Notes: generated by a model not told the origin, from the sequence alone. Positions 1-10,984 are shown, numbered from the stretch's first letter. The stretch is 64,000 nt of DNA from Mactromeris polynyma (GCA_032209605.1 JASFXZ010000013.1:6719401-6783400), one strand, 5' to 3'. Numbers and translations are program-made.

Positions 1-962
1 ATAATGTTTATGGCGATCGAAAAAACGCACTATTGCACTGTTTAACAATTGGCCGACTACAAAGCGTTGTAATGCTATTTCGGAAGGATGACACTGCGAT
101 ACGTCATCTTTTGTACAATGTTGTTGTATACTCAAGTATAAATATTCAAATTAAAGGAAAACATACATTTTAGGAAACAACTCTAAAATTTACTGTTACA
201 AAAGCGATATATCTTGGCGGAATCAACCTAGTATTGTGTTTATATCGCTTTTGTAACTAATTGGATAGACAAGATTAAATAAAATTACATACTACACAGG
301 GCCACCCGTTACCACACCAAAAATTATTTCCATTTTTTACCAAACAGAATGCATTTGTACCAGACAGGTAAGGCAGCCGGACTGACTCTGCGGACAGATT
401 TTTTATAATGCGATTTTCATTCATGAAACAAAAAATTGTTATTTGTACAACAAAAATTAGTGACTCATCCACAAAATATTTCCCCATTTTGATGATTTAC
501 CGTGAGATGTTTGACAAAATTGAATTATTGAGCCTACTTTCTCACAGGCGTTCAGTAATCAGGTCAAAACAAAATTTCCATTTAGCAGTGGGTGTTCCCC
601 ATTCCGCTATAAGAATGGGTGGTTGACCGTTGAAATCAAAACAGAAGTATTGAATTGATGCAAATTTTGTATCAAATTGAAAAGGAAATGAAAGCGATAC
701 AAGGAATTTATCAGTGTAAGAAAATACAATAATTTACAACTACAAACATATTTATAAACACTTCTAAATCTCAAATAGAAAGTTTCCAATCTTAAAGAAT
801 CTTAAATCCAGATTATCAAAAATTGCTATGGAGGTTTCAATCTTGATCAATTGCTACGCTGATATGCATGCTTCAGTTTAAAGGTAAATCAAAACAAAAG
901 CAAACACAAGATTAAATTAAATCAGTAAAAAACACACATTGACAAAAGAAAGCAGGAAATCT
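1..962. other. No gene seen; AT-rich flank
   Basis: Short overlapping open frames occur on both strands, but none shows a recognisable domain, a good splice context or composition unlike the background. The only structure I see is the short perfect inverted repeat at 195-257. Confidence 0.5.
195..257. repeat. 17-bp perfect inverted repeat (hairpin)
   Basis: GTTACAAAAGCGATATA at 195-211 is repeated in perfect inverted form at 241-257, leaving a 29-base loop. It may be the closed ends of a very small MITE remnant; no target duplication was found. Confidence 0.6.
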
Positions 963-1122
963 AAGGGGCGTCAATAAGACCCGCTAAAATCACCCGGTAT
1001 CTTAAGCATCATCCCCGGGCTACTATTCTTGTATGAGTGATCATAAGTAAGGGGAGTATCCCCCAGAACCCCGCCTACTTTTGATGATTTCCCTGCTAAT
1101 TCAAAAAGTATTGACACTCCTG
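963..1122. mobile_element. 160-bp hAT-like MITE with 6-bp target duplication
   Basis: The left end reads AAGGGGCGTCAATA and the right end TATTGACACTCCTG, an imperfect inverted pair. AAATCT flanks both sides (957-962 and 1123-1128). Ends of the CAGGGG type point to hAT-like elements. There is no coding capacity. Confidence 0.6.
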
Positions 1123-1128
1123 AAATCT

Positions 1129-3504
1129 TAAAAGTCAGACAATAATCGCTGTATACTAGTATAAAATGATCTGATCAAATTGGGACAATTTTTAAATCAG
1201 AAAGTAAACAAAACAGGAAATCATTCACAAGCCTGTAACTTTCTTTTCATAAAATGATCGAAGGAAACAAATAACAAAACATACCCTGTGCCATTGTCGA
1301 TAATGACAGCATGTTTCATATACGGCATTTTAGAAATGTTGATGAAACCTTACGAGAAACAAAATACATCCAGTGTACACTAAGACTTGATAAAGTAATG
1401 TCACTAAACACAAGAAAGCTGAGCAAAATTGTTAAGTGCACTTGATATGTTACTTCCTGGAGTATAAAATACACAGTGTATATACCAACTTGTAAGACCT
1501 TGCTTAATCATACACGACTGAAAGTGTATAAACCAATTGGCTTCACTTTACACAAAACTGACGAATGATGAACATCAATTAATAAATCGATAGGTTGTTC
1601 CATAGAAATTGTGTGAAAAATATTAGGTTTAAGAACAAGGATGTAAATGCATAAAGATAATTGATTTGATATAATTAATGAAGGAAATGTCAAAACATTC
1701 ACACAAAATTGGCAACAATGAATTTTACTAAATGGCACTCATATCTTACCAAATATTTATTATTGCACACGAGTTTTGAAGAAGAATTAATCATTTATAT
1801 ATTAAAGACAGGACTAATCCGTTACTCAAACGACCCAGAAGTATTTTGAATTAAGTTACGGAGCAAGAAACTTGCCCTCTTCATGAAGTTTTCAAGTGGA
1901 ATTCAAGAAATTGATATCCACGGTTATGTAAGTGCAAAAATTTCATCACAGTTGGCGAGCGAATTAATGAAAATACAGTCGGACTGGTAGTCGTAGTGCA
2001 GGTCGGCTTTAGTTGAAAAGAGATCTCTGGCATGGCATCCAGCAAAACATCTTTAACGGGAGTTCTTGGCTAGTGCATCAATGAGTCCGACAATGGTCAG
2101 GACTGACTCCGAGCCCCCTGGACTACACCGCACCACAGCCGACCCCTATAATATCCCTAGTTGGCACAGTAGGCAAAATGACAACAATACAGTACCTACC
2201 ACCGCCAGGGTGGAATATAGGCACATTTTCAATTACTGCAACTCAATGCTATCGAAAACTGAGCTAAATAAGCTGAAAAGTGATAAAGTTGATCTGTATA
2301 CAATACAAAATACGACGAAATGATGGAGTTATGTGGAAGTCGGAAGGAAAGGCAGTTTGGAAATCTGGAAAGGTTTTTCATGTTTTGGTTATTTTCTGAT
2401 CATTGAATTGATTTTTCATACCCCGTTCCATTATCAATGACCACAGCTGGTAGTCGCCCAGCCATATTGTAGCTGCTTCAGAGACAACTAAGTGTGAACT
2501 TCCGTAATTTACAACCAGGAAATGATTCAGTCGTCGGCGACTCGCAAAATGGCGCATGGGAGGGTTAGTGACTGGTTACTAAAATTTCAGTCGGTATACA
2601 TCGGACTTTTCCGCAGTGAGACAGCTCAGTGCACTAGCGTGAGCCAAAGATGCATAACTGTAGAAAAGGATCGAAATATAAAGACTGCCTGGATTACCTA
2701 CCCTTAACGTTACATAGTAATATTACTTAGGGACAGGACCCGGGATTATAATCATTCTTCTTCTTCCATTTACTGAGCTGGGCTCTTAATAGGGCGTATT
2801 TTGCTCAAGGAGACTTTACATAGTGGCAGCGAATTAAGTCTAAAAAACTAAAAAAAATATATTTACAAAGTTGGGTCTTTTAGGTGTCGTACGTACAAGG
2901 TGATATGGCCTGTTGCACAGTATTTTGTCCATTTTTTTAAAAATAGTTGTACAAGCTAAATTCTGTAAAACTACAAACTTAATTTTGAAAAAAATGAATG
3001 CAAACACAAACATACATCAAGTTTTAAATGTGCATGTGAATTATTTGGAGAAATCTTTTTCGGTTTAAAATTTATACAACTTTGAAGACCCAAAAATGGT
3101 CCATTTTTACGTGTAATGTGTTAGCATCAGTTTTTTTCCACTTTTTCTACACACTATTATGAGAAAGCCAATAGGTTTTTTGCATAAGACATTTGCTTTT
3201 CCTTTGAAGAATTCCATGCTTATTAGTTTGGTATAAGGCATAATGCTGTAGCATAAATACTTGCTAATTTATGTTTGAAAAACCAAAATAGGTACCGATG
3301 TAATGGTCTCCATTTTTGTATTTCCCTATATTCTACTTTTTTAATTAAAAGGACAATATAAATAAAAGAAATCCACAATCTCTACATATTTATAAAGACA
3401 ATAAGTCAAATAAAAGGATGATGTAATATACATGCCAAGAATATCAACAATATTTTTTTATTTTACAAATATTGTTCTACTTAGCAAGTTGTGTAAAAAA
3501 AAGT
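1129..3504. other. Mostly unassigned sequence
   Basis: No recognisable gene. The only frame with non-repetitive, protein-like composition is 2066-2323, listed separately. The rest is AT-rich, with short frames that look like chance. Confidence 0.4.
2066..2323 (+). CDS. Unrecognised 85-residue open frame
   Basis: This frame has locally higher GC and a mixed-composition product rich in Ser, Thr, Pro and Asn, ending in a charged helix-like tail (a TELNKLKSDK segment). I recognise no domain, signal peptide or membrane segment. The bases before the ATG contain no stop for some distance, so it could be the end of an exon rather than a complete gene. It may also be chance or part of an old repeat. 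No neighbouring gene supports it. Confidence 0.2.
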   Translation: MASASMSPTMVRTDSEPPGLHRTTADPYNIPSWHSRQNDNNTVPTTARVEYRHIFNYCNSMLSKTELNKLKSDKVDLYTIQNTTK

Positions 3505-4063
3505 GTAATGTCCGTCCCCCATGTGATTTTTAAGAATAAGTACAAAAAATGTTTAATAAAACATATTATTCAATACATTTTATCATTATATTACCATGTC
3601 AGTCCATATTTGCGGTTTATTCTAGGTTATAATGGAATTATTTGCAAAAAATGAAATGTTATCTGTAATGTCCGTCCCCGTAATGTCCGTCCCCTTATGT
3701 ATAATGTTATTTAGTGTGAATAAAAGTCATTTTAGGCATCAAGTTTAGGAAAAAAATTATGTTTATGTACATAGACAACCTTTACTTTGTCTAGAAAGAA
3801 AGAAAAATCTACTTCATAGTGAAGCATCTTAGTGGTAGGGATCTATTTCATACTACTGCAACAAAAATGCACAAAATTGGCATCTTTTTGACAATAAAAG
3901 CATATTTTTTCTATTATAATCATCAAAAAGATTTTATAATGAAGGGCCTATATATATGTTAAAAGTCCATGTAGTAAAAATTATTTCTTAAAATTGACAA
4001 TACAGTCTTTAAAACAAATAATTTAGTGTGGGGACGGACATTACAAAAAGGGATGGACATTAC
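3505..4063. repeat. Inverted-repeat element with doubled GTAATGTCCGTCCCC ends
   Basis: The 15-mer GTAATGTCCGTCCCC occurs at 3505-3519 and twice back to back at 3665-3694. It occurs in inverse form at 4030-4044 and, with one change, at 4050-4063. The pairing of doubled motifs at 3665-3694 and 4030-4063 suggests a roughly 400-bp non-autonomous transposon with duplicated ends; the copy at 3505 may belong to a neighbouring or longer version. A 60-residue open frame across the left part looks incidental. Confidence 0.5.
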
Positions 4064-4874
4064 AATATTAGGATTATTTCTCAAATCTTCAATAAATCCT
4101 GCTACACATATTGCTATGAATTCCAGAAATTGTACTTAAAGATAATATGATAAAAATCAGAAACAGTGCCAGAAACAAGGCCAGTATTAGGTTGGACACA
4201 TTATACAATGTTATGCAATAAACAATATTGTCCCCTGTGTGCACTATCTAGATATCAATCTTATCCAGACCCCTAATCAGCATTTCACAGTGTCTGGCCC
4301 AGTGGGAGTCCAATATACATCAATCATATTGCTGTCACCATCTGACACATATATACAGTATAGTTGAGAAAGTGTAAATTCTTTTTATGGACTTTAACTA
4401 AAAGACAATTTATAAAAAATAGTTGATCAGACTTGCCTTGAATGTTAGAAAATAAGTGTATTTATTGAAAAATTAAATCAACATATGTGTGATATTTAGG
4501 ATTTTAAACATGGTATATTTCAAATTTCTATAATTACATAAATTGTTAAACCCCAGTGCAAATGAAATAATGAAGAAATAAGAACTTGTCTTATTCTTAT
4601 AAATCACTTTTGAAAGAAAAACTTAACAGTGAGAAACCAATACCGGTATATCACCTGTATTTTAATTTTTCACTAATATTTACCAAAATTAACTCTCTTT
4701 TTTTCTACATACATGTTTATAGCTATATATGTTTTAGTTTGTTGTATATGATAAAAATACAAGAAACTTTATTTTTTGCCTTAGATGCTAACAAAATTGG
4801 GACATTTACTGTGCAACAGGCCATATGTTGTTCTGTAAGCACCGGGCATGCGCTTTTCACCCAGTGCTCACTCT
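4064..4874. other. No gene seen
   Basis: AT-rich sequence. The open frame at 4586-4903 is rich in Phe, Tyr and Ile without domain signals and runs into the inverted repeat at 4875; treated as chance. Confidence 0.45.
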
Positions 4875-6652
4875 GTACTCAGGATTTACGGAAGTTTCGG
4901 TAAATGGCTAGTTCGGTAAATTGATTTTGTAGTATGATTGGTGTGGATATTTCGGTAAAATAATACAATAGTGTTATTAACAGGGACGAGTTGACTAAAG
5001 AAAGGGTACGAGTTGACTAAAGGAAGGGTACGGTACGAGTTGACTTTGGTAGGTACGAGTTGACTAAAGAAAGGGTACGAGTTGACTAAAGGAAGGGTAC
5101 GAGTTGACTTTGGTAGGTACGAGTTGACTAAAGAAAGGGTACGAGTTGACTTTGGTAGGTACGAGTTGACTAAAGAAAGGGTACGAGTTGACTAAAGAAA
5201 GGGTACGAGTTGACTTTGGTAGGTACGAGTTGACTAAAGAAAGGGTACGAGTTGACTTTGGTAGGTACGAGTTGACTAAAGAAAGGGTACGAGTTGACTA
5301 AAGGAAGGGTACGAGTTGACTTTGGTAGGTACGAGTTGACTAAAGAAATGGCACGGTACGAGTTGACTTTGGTAGGTACGAGTTGACTAAAGGAAGAGTA
5401 CGGTACGAGTTGACTTTGGTAGGTACGAGTTGACTAAAGAAAGGGTACGAGTTGACTAAAGAAATGGCACGGTACGAGTTGACTTTGGTAGGTACGAGTT
5501 GACTAAAGGAAGAGTACGGTACGAGTTGACTTTGGTAGGTACGAGTTGACTAAAGAAAGGGTACGAGTTGACTAAAGAAAGGGTACGAGTTGACTTTGGT
5601 AGGTACGAGTTGACTAAAGAAAGGATACGAGTTGACTAAAGGAAGGGTACGAGTTGACTTTGGTAGGTACGAGTTGACTAAAGAAATGGCACGGTACGAG
5701 TTGACTTTGGTAGGTACGAGTTGACTAAAGGAAGAGTACGGTACGAGTTGACTTTGGTAGGTACGAGTTGACTAAAGAAAGGGTACGAGTTGACTAAAGA
5801 AAGGGTACGAGTTGACTTTGGTAGGTACGAGTTGACTAAAGAAAGGGTACGGTACGAGTTGACTTTGGTAGGTACGAGTTGACTAAAGGAAGGGTACGAG
5901 TTGACTAAAGAAAGGGTACGAGTTGACTAAAGAAAGGGTACGAGTTGACTTTGGTAGGTATGAGTTGACTAAAGGAAGGGTACGGTACGAGTTGACTTTG
6001 GTAGGTACGAGTTGACTAAAGAAAGGGTACGAGTTGACTAAAGAAAGGGTACGAGTTGACTAAAGAAAGGGTACGAGTTGACTTTGGTAGGTACGAGTTG
6101 TCTAAAGAAAGGGTACGATTTGACTTTGGTTGGTACGAGTTGACTAAAGAAAGGGTACGAGTTGATTTTGGTAGGTACGAGTTGACTAAAGAAAGGGTAC
6201 GATTTGACTTTGGTTGGTACGAGTTGACTAACGAAAGGGTACGAGTTGATTTTGGTAGGTACGAGTTGACTAAAGAAAGGGTACGAGTTGACTTTGGTAG
6301 TTAAGAGTTGACTGAAGAAAGGGTACGAGTTGATTTTGGTAGGTACGAGTTGACTAAAGAAAGGGTACGAGTTGACCAAATTCAGTACGAGTTGACCATT
6401 TACCGAATGTTGTGGTATTCAATGAGTACGAAGTGCCAATTAACATGTCAATTTACTAACATTCAGATGTTTCACATGATAATTGACTTAATTACATTGT
6501 GTGGTCACACTTTGCTATACTATCCGAGTATTAAGCCTATGTCATTGTTCAATGTAAACAAAAAATATTTTTACCGAAACCTCTGAAAGACACGAACGTT
6601 AGTATCAATTTACCAAACTTGCTATTTACCGAACTTACCAGTATCCGTACTC
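4875..6652. mobile_element. Inverted-repeat element with a minisatellite core
   Basis: Sequence at about 4875-4930 (with CGGTAAATGGC and TTCGGTAAATTGAT) is mirrored, with indels, at about 6603-6652 (ATCAATTTACC, GCTATTTACCGAAC). Weaker similarity extends outward through AGTGCT/CTGAGT-type sequence. Between them lies almost nothing but a minisatellite. I infer a non-autonomous DNA element whose interior expanded; no target duplication could be fixed. Confidence 0.45.
4984..6398. repeat. ACGAGTTGAC minisatellite, about 1.4 kb
   Basis: Two alternating monomers share the start ACGAGTTGACT and end either in AAAGAAAGGGT (22 bp) or in TTGGTAGGT (20 bp). Variants include AAAGGAAGGGT, AAAGAAATGGC and a GGTACGGT junction. 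Long frames on both strands across the array are products of the repeat and are not genes. Units at the right edge (about 6090-6400) carry the most substitutions, as expected for an array edge. Confidence 0.9.
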
Positions 6653-7079
6653 AGCACTCAGCACTCAGAACTCAAAATCTGCTCAGCCGAGTCTGAGAAC
6701 ATAGTGTGGATATGTGTGAGTGTGGAGTGGATTCATATGCTTTCTACGCACTGAATTCTCTCAATACTCTCTAGCTGCGGTTGACTTTATTTGTCTTAGT
6801 GATAATTTGAGACTGAGTGTAAGTCTCATACTATATGCTGAGTATAACAATTATTTCCTATATTTAGCCTTAAATCTCAGATATACACTAAAACCTCAGA
6901 CAAAGGGTATCACAAAGAACACTTAGTAACATATATATAAGTATTTTAATCCACGTCACACTCTCAAGCATCCAGTATATAAATGAAAATTATTAAATTG
7001 GTTATTAATTTCATTCAATTAGCATATTATTGACTCAAATAAAAAAATTGAAAATCTTCAAAGCATACTGTCTAAAATC
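6653..7079. other. No gene seen upstream of the zinc-finger exon
   Basis: AT-rich stretch. The open frame at 6720-6926 has no domain signals. It may hold the promoter or 5' untranslated part of the gene starting at 7080, but no clear TATA or initiator is visible. Confidence 0.3.
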
Positions 7080-7307
7080 ATGTCAAATAAAAGTGACTTT
7101 TTATCTTGGGATGAAGACTTAAATTTAGATGAAGACTTAGGTGAATATACAGATGTATATTTAGACGATAGTGATTTTGCTTCCGAACAGTCTAAAAAGG
7201 TTGATTTTAAGACTGGTTATATTTGCCCGCATTGTAGCAATTTTTTTAAAACCATCGCCGCTTTTAGGGGTCATGTCACCAAACAACATCGGGACACAAC
7301 AACATAA
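7080..7307 (+). CDS. Acidic N-terminus plus one C2H2 zinc finger (transposase-type exon)
   Basis: The 75-residue product has an acidic N-terminus (many Asp and Glu through residue 40) followed by one classical C2H2 finger, C-x2-C-x12-H-x4-H, around residues 49-70 (YICPHCSNFF... GHVTKQH). Single fingers of this kind sit at the N-terminus of transposase-derived proteins in molluscs, as I recall them. About 1.9 kb downstream on the same strand lie a Ser-rich exon and a C-terminal 'SRGGL' exon, so I infer that the three once formed one gene now separated by Tc1 insertions. The frame ends in a stop soon after the finger and no donor site is evident, so this copy may be truncated. The finger itself is clear; its link to the downstream exons is inference. 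Confidence 0.6.
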   Translation: MSNKSDFLSWDEDLNLDEDLGEYTDVYLDDSDFASEQSKKVDFKTGYICPHCSNFFKTIAAFRGHVTKQHRDTTT

Positions 7308-7689
7308 GGCATTTTTCATATGATTTTACAATTAGAAATGAAACATGATTTTTATTGGGAAAACTTGCATAATTACGGTATACTGATATACATGTATGTA
7401 TACTTACTCAAATTGTTAAGTTTTAAAACAACGAAATTTTTTGATTATTTGAATTCTACAAGGTATAACGTTGTCAAATTTGAAAAAAACACGAATATCG
7501 GTCTTTACGATTTATAGCAACAACGAATAATCAGTCAAACTATGGCTAGTTATCACGTAATAGCCCGAATTTCGAGTTTGCAGGATTTCCACGTGGAACA
7601 TGTATACACAAGTAAAAGTGGCCAAACTTTTTCTTTCACACATGTATAGTGTGAATATCACTGTAGATTCAGAAATATAAAAGAGAATA

Positions 7690-7976
7690 CGCCACGACTA
7701 TCAGAACGTCATCGTATTGGCGCCTTATTGATGCTGGTCAGAGGTAACTCAGTCGCTTCAGGTTCACGGGCACTTAACTGCCATAATAACACTATAATTA
7801 AGTTACGTGATATGTTTATGCAAATGGGTACTGTAGTCAAACGTCCCCGATCCGGCATGCCACGCGTGACTGGCGTCAGACTTGACCTTCACATTGAGTT
7901 GACACACATGAGACGTCGGTACCAAACGCTCTGCTACAGAGTTATTAGACGGAATGGCGGTCAAACCAGATATTAA
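7690..7976 (+). pseudogene. Tc1-like transposase N-terminal fragment
   Basis: The frame reads from a lost start codon (ACG where ATG is expected, then PRLSERHRIGALLML) through a paired-type helix-turn-helix with NNTIIKL and a KRPRSGMPRVT linker typical of the Tc1 DNA-binding region. The catalytic DDE part is absent, and the frame stops just before the element at 8012. It is a truncated relic in the presumed intron of the zinc-finger gene. Confidence 0.75.
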
Positions 7977-8011
7977 TGCAAAATTAACATCATTTTGCAA
8001 CAAATTATATA

Positions 8012-8844
8012 CTGACACCAAAAAGAAACTGTGCACTGACTTAGAAATAAAGTTTGTAACCATTTAGATAACACATATAGGCAAATTTGGTAGCAAAATG
8101 TGACAGCTTGTATTGGCTACATGATGCATTATTGTTAAATTAAATTTAGATAATTCTCGGTATAATGATAACGCTTGAATGACGTATGGGTGAAAAGTAA
8201 AAGTTGCACACTTTTCTTTTTATTCTAAATGTGTGTTTGCATTGGCCTGGCGTCGGTTGAGAACCGTTTGCTTGCATATACCCTGCTCTTGTGTAGTGCT
8301 TGTAGCGGTTTTGAACCGTTGACGTAGGTGCGTCAACGTAATGTACCTGTCCTGACGTGCCGTCGTCACCTTAGGCCTACCTGAGCGTGGACGATCTCTA
8401 ACGTTTCCATTATCATGGTAACGTCGTTGCAGGTTACTGATGGTATTTCTGTGGCAGTTAAACTGCCTAGCGACTTCAGAAACGCTGACGCCAGATGCAA
8501 GTTGCAAATGTGCCTGAATTCTTTTGTTTTCTCGAAGCCATGGCATCTTGTAAACGAGTGAAATTCAAAATGAACTGTATAATTTCTTTATTGCATAAAC
8601 AGTAAAGAATTCGGTTAGTGTTAACCTATACCTGTAAACGACTTTCACGGGAACTACGTGCAAAACGTTTCATAATGACCTGCGGTAAGTTTGAAGCACA
8701 CACCCACACCCTAGAGTATTGGGTAAATTGGTGCATTGTGTAGAGGCATAGTTATGCACTCATGCTGGAAAAAATCGTCACTGTTTACAAGTAACTAAAA
8801 CGTGTCGCTAAATATAAAAGTGCACAGTTTCTTTTTGGTGTCAG
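8012..8844 (-). mobile_element. Non-autonomous Tc1-like element, 833 bp, perfect terminal repeats
   Basis: CTGACACCAAAAAGAAACTG begins a 26-bp terminal repeat at 8012 that is perfectly inverted at 8819-8844. TA flanks both ends (8010-8011 and 8845-8846), the target used by Tc1/mariner elements. The interior retains only the transposase DNA-binding region on the minus strand. Perfect ends with a deleted gene suggest mobilisation in trans not long ago. Confidence 0.85.
8220..8546 (-). pseudogene. Tc1-like transposase DNA-binding region, internally deleted
   Basis: The product starts MPWLRENKRIQAHLQLASG and carries two helix-turn-helix units (VSEVARQFNCHRNTISNLQRRY, then a DRPRSGRPKVT hook and a second helical region). 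It ends after about 108 residues with no DDE catalytic domain. It lies wholly inside the TA-flanked element at 8012-8844. Residue spacing matches the first third of a roughly 340-residue Tc1 transposase. It could still bind the terminal repeats but cannot catalyse transposition. Confidence 0.8.
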
Positions 8845-9178
8845 TATAGTTAATCTACGCAAGAAAACATCCCTTTGGCTATTTTTTTTACCCCTACTGC
8901 ATTGCATGTAGATGCGTAGTAACGAAATTCAAAATAAAAAAAATAAACACATTGGTCAGAAGGGTAATTGAATAAGCTAAAAATCGATACCACACATGAT
9001 AATATACCATGATTGGATTATCAGAAAATCAAAAAATCAAAAGTGCACAATTTATTTTGCGTTTGAGTATATAATGTTCTATATGGGTAGAAAACTAAGA
9101 CAGAATAAAAGACATTTACATGTATGTGTGTATAAAACAAGAATGAACATTTTGTTAACGTTTAGCTTTCTTTTTTAG

Positions 9179-9327
9179 CTGCAGCATGCACTATCGGTGG
9201 TACGGGAAGTTCTGCGTCGCAATCCTTGGGTCCTTCCGCGTCCGAGGAAGCGATCACTTTAGAGGACACTGTAGCTGCCGCCAATATTGCACGTGGACAT
9301 TATGATATTCTTCTATTCAGTGTTTAG
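9179..9327 (+). CDS. Ser-rich linker exon of the transposase-derived gene
   Basis: A strong acceptor (TTAGCTTTCTTTTTTAG) ends at 9178. The frame that follows encodes GGTGSSASQSLGPSASEE and then an acidic, Ala-rich stretch (TLEDTVAAANIARGHYD). Composition and GC differ sharply from the AT-rich flanks, which supports real coding. It closes at a stop at 9325-9327, and the join to the exon at 9393 is not resolved (a frameshift or an unseen intron). It lies between the C2H2 exon and the SRGGL exon, both on the same strand. Confidence 0.45.
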
Positions 9328-9392
9328 TGCGATAGTGTGTTTTAATAATATCACTATGGCAGAGTGCCGGGAGACAATGTTCAGTAAGGTTC

Positions 9393-10040
9393 ATGACTGA
9401 GCAAAAATGTGAAAATCTTTTTTTATTAGCTGGATTCGATAAGAGAGATGGTATAAATGCATTCGTGCAAGTGTTTTCAATTGAGATAATTGATGAACAA
9501 GTTAAGGTTCAGATTAAAAGTGGAACAGTTAGTGTAATAGAAAAGATAAGCGACCGTGACCAAGAGATCCTGTATTACATTTGTGGTTATGTAGGTAAAG
9601 CTTTAAGAAAAAGATATATGAAAATTAAGAATGTTGACAAACGTAATTTACAGCTTTTGTGCTTAGACTGTGCTTTCACCAAATCGGCCAATGAAGGATT
9701 TTACCCCCATAAATTTTCCCATTGGACTACGCTTGTTTCTCGAGGAGGACTAAATTATCCAAATGAATACACGTTTGATCTCCTTCGTGAGTTTGAAGCC
9801 ATTATTAGTGTTCATTCACTGACATGTGAAAAGCTGAAGGAAGCCCTTATAGACAGTTTGTTAGTCAAGAGCTATTCAGAGGAGATTTTCTCCAGTGTAA
9901 CAAGCAACTATATGAGTGTAGTTGAGGACATGCTCACTTTATTTCCGACCATAAGGGGTCATGCTATTAGCAGGCATGTCTGTAACATAATGAGGGTTAA
10001 AAAACAGAAATCTGTCAGTTCAAGGGATGGGCTTAAATAG
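9393..10040 (+). CDS. Transposase-derived protein, C-terminal 'CGYV ... SRGGL' domain
   Basis: This 215-residue frame has the layout seen at the C-terminus of many animal transposase-like proteins: a hydrophobic CGYVGKALRKRY segment (about 64-75), a Cys pair (LLCLDCAF), W-x2-LVSRGGLNYP (about 112-122), a helical ExFEAI region, and a closing LFPTIRGHAISRH with a basic tail (about 188-215). P-element/THAP9-like and Kolobok-like transposases have comparable ends; I cannot say which superfamily applies. The frame is intact and followed after 140 bases by a polyA signal, so it is a true gene end. Upstream exons appear to be 9179-9327 and perhaps 7080-7307. A tiny frame ending in SKVHD just upstream overlaps in another phase, so a one-base shift may separate it from the start chosen here. 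Confidence 0.65.
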   Translation: MTEQKCENLFLLAGFDKRDGINAFVQVFSIEIIDEQVKVQIKSGTVSVIEKISDRDQEILYYICGYVGKALRKRYMKIKNVDKRNLQLLCLDCAFTKSANEGFYPHKFSHWTTLVSRGGLNYPNEYTFDLLREFEAIISVHSLTCEKLKEALIDSLLVKSYSEEIFSSVTSNYMSVVEDMLTLFPTIRGHAISRHVCNIMRVKKQKSVSSRDGLK

Positions 10041-10178
10041 AGCAGGTGATTCATAAACAGGACATTGTGTAGTATTATGTGTATATTGTCATTCAATTTA
10101 TTATATTATGTTTTGCTCTAATGTTTTCACACTATATTTATGAAATGTTATAATATTAAGTCAATGACATATTGATTA

Positions 10179-10184
10179 AATAAA
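10179..10184 (+). terminator. Polyadenylation signal AATAAA
   Basis: A canonical hexamer about 140 bases after the stop codon of the transposase-derived gene, in an AT-rich 3' region. Confidence 0.55.
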
Positions 10185-10578
10185 GTAAATGAAAACAAGT
10201 GTACCATTTACATGCCTATGCGTTTAAATCGATTTAACAGCTAGCTAACCTCAAACTTTATCGCTATATGGTTATTAATTTCCAACATACACTTACGGAC
10301 TTTGAAAACGCACCACTTTTCAGGGGTCCGTATTTTTTTGTTTGAAATCTCTAGGGTATTTTGTACCATCGAAATGATGTTCCTGGTGAATGACCTTGGT
10401 ATTAAAGTATTTGGTACTTGTTTTTACAACGCAAATTACCAATAGCAACCACGTGGTCAAATCCCATTTTTCGCACGTGGATCTCGCGTAAATCTAAATA
10501 TCCGAATTGTGTTAATGGTGATGTGTACACGGTGCATTAACATGTCAAAAAAACACAGTTTGAGGTAACAAGTAGCAT
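10185..10578. other. No gene seen
   Basis: Short spacer with a CACGTGG-containing segment (about 10450-10485). Nothing that I can name; probably left flank of the Tc1 fragment that follows. Confidence 0.35.
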
Positions 10579-10910
10579 TGATTATCATCCCACGTTTACC
10601 CGAAAATGTCCGATCTGAAGCAATAGGCATGTTACGAGCCGGAAGTAGCTGCCGCGCCGTAGCCACACGATTCCATTGTCATCATACAACAATTGTACGT
10701 CTACAAGAACGTTATAGACAAACTGGCACCGTCAAGGATCGTCCGAGACCCGGTCAAAGGCCTGTAACGACGCCTAGACAAGATGCAGTAATGCGCATGC
10801 TCCACCGACGAGACCGCTTCCGGCCAGCTACTGTGACTGCCAGAGGAATGCTTGGTGTCCATGGGTATGTAAAATGTTCAGATGCTAATAAAACACGAGT
10901 TGATATTTAA
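10579..10910 (+). pseudogene. Tc1-like transposase N-terminal fragment (third copy)
   Basis: The frame reads IPRLPENVRSEAIGMLRAGS and then the helix-turn-helix RAVATRFHCHHTTIVRLQERY, the KDRPRPGQRPVTT hook and RDRFRPATVTAR, closely following the Tc1 DNA-binding region. The expected ATG has become ATC at about 10579. The frame stops before the catalytic domain. Its sequence differs from the two fragments at 7690 and 8220, so at least three Tc1 lineages invaded this locus. Confidence 0.8.
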
Positions 10911-10984
10911 AATATAACATTTTCTTCTTTTTATTTTCAAGTTTGTCTGTCGGGACATTACTTTGTTTGTTTCATTTAGGTGAT

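Noticed and set aside
6038..6586. Long open frames on both strands encoding repeated KERVRVDFGRYELT-like or NSYPFFSQLVPTK-like peptides
   Set aside because: They are translations of the ACGAGTTGAC minisatellite, whose unit pair is a multiple of three (42 bases); no other coding signals.
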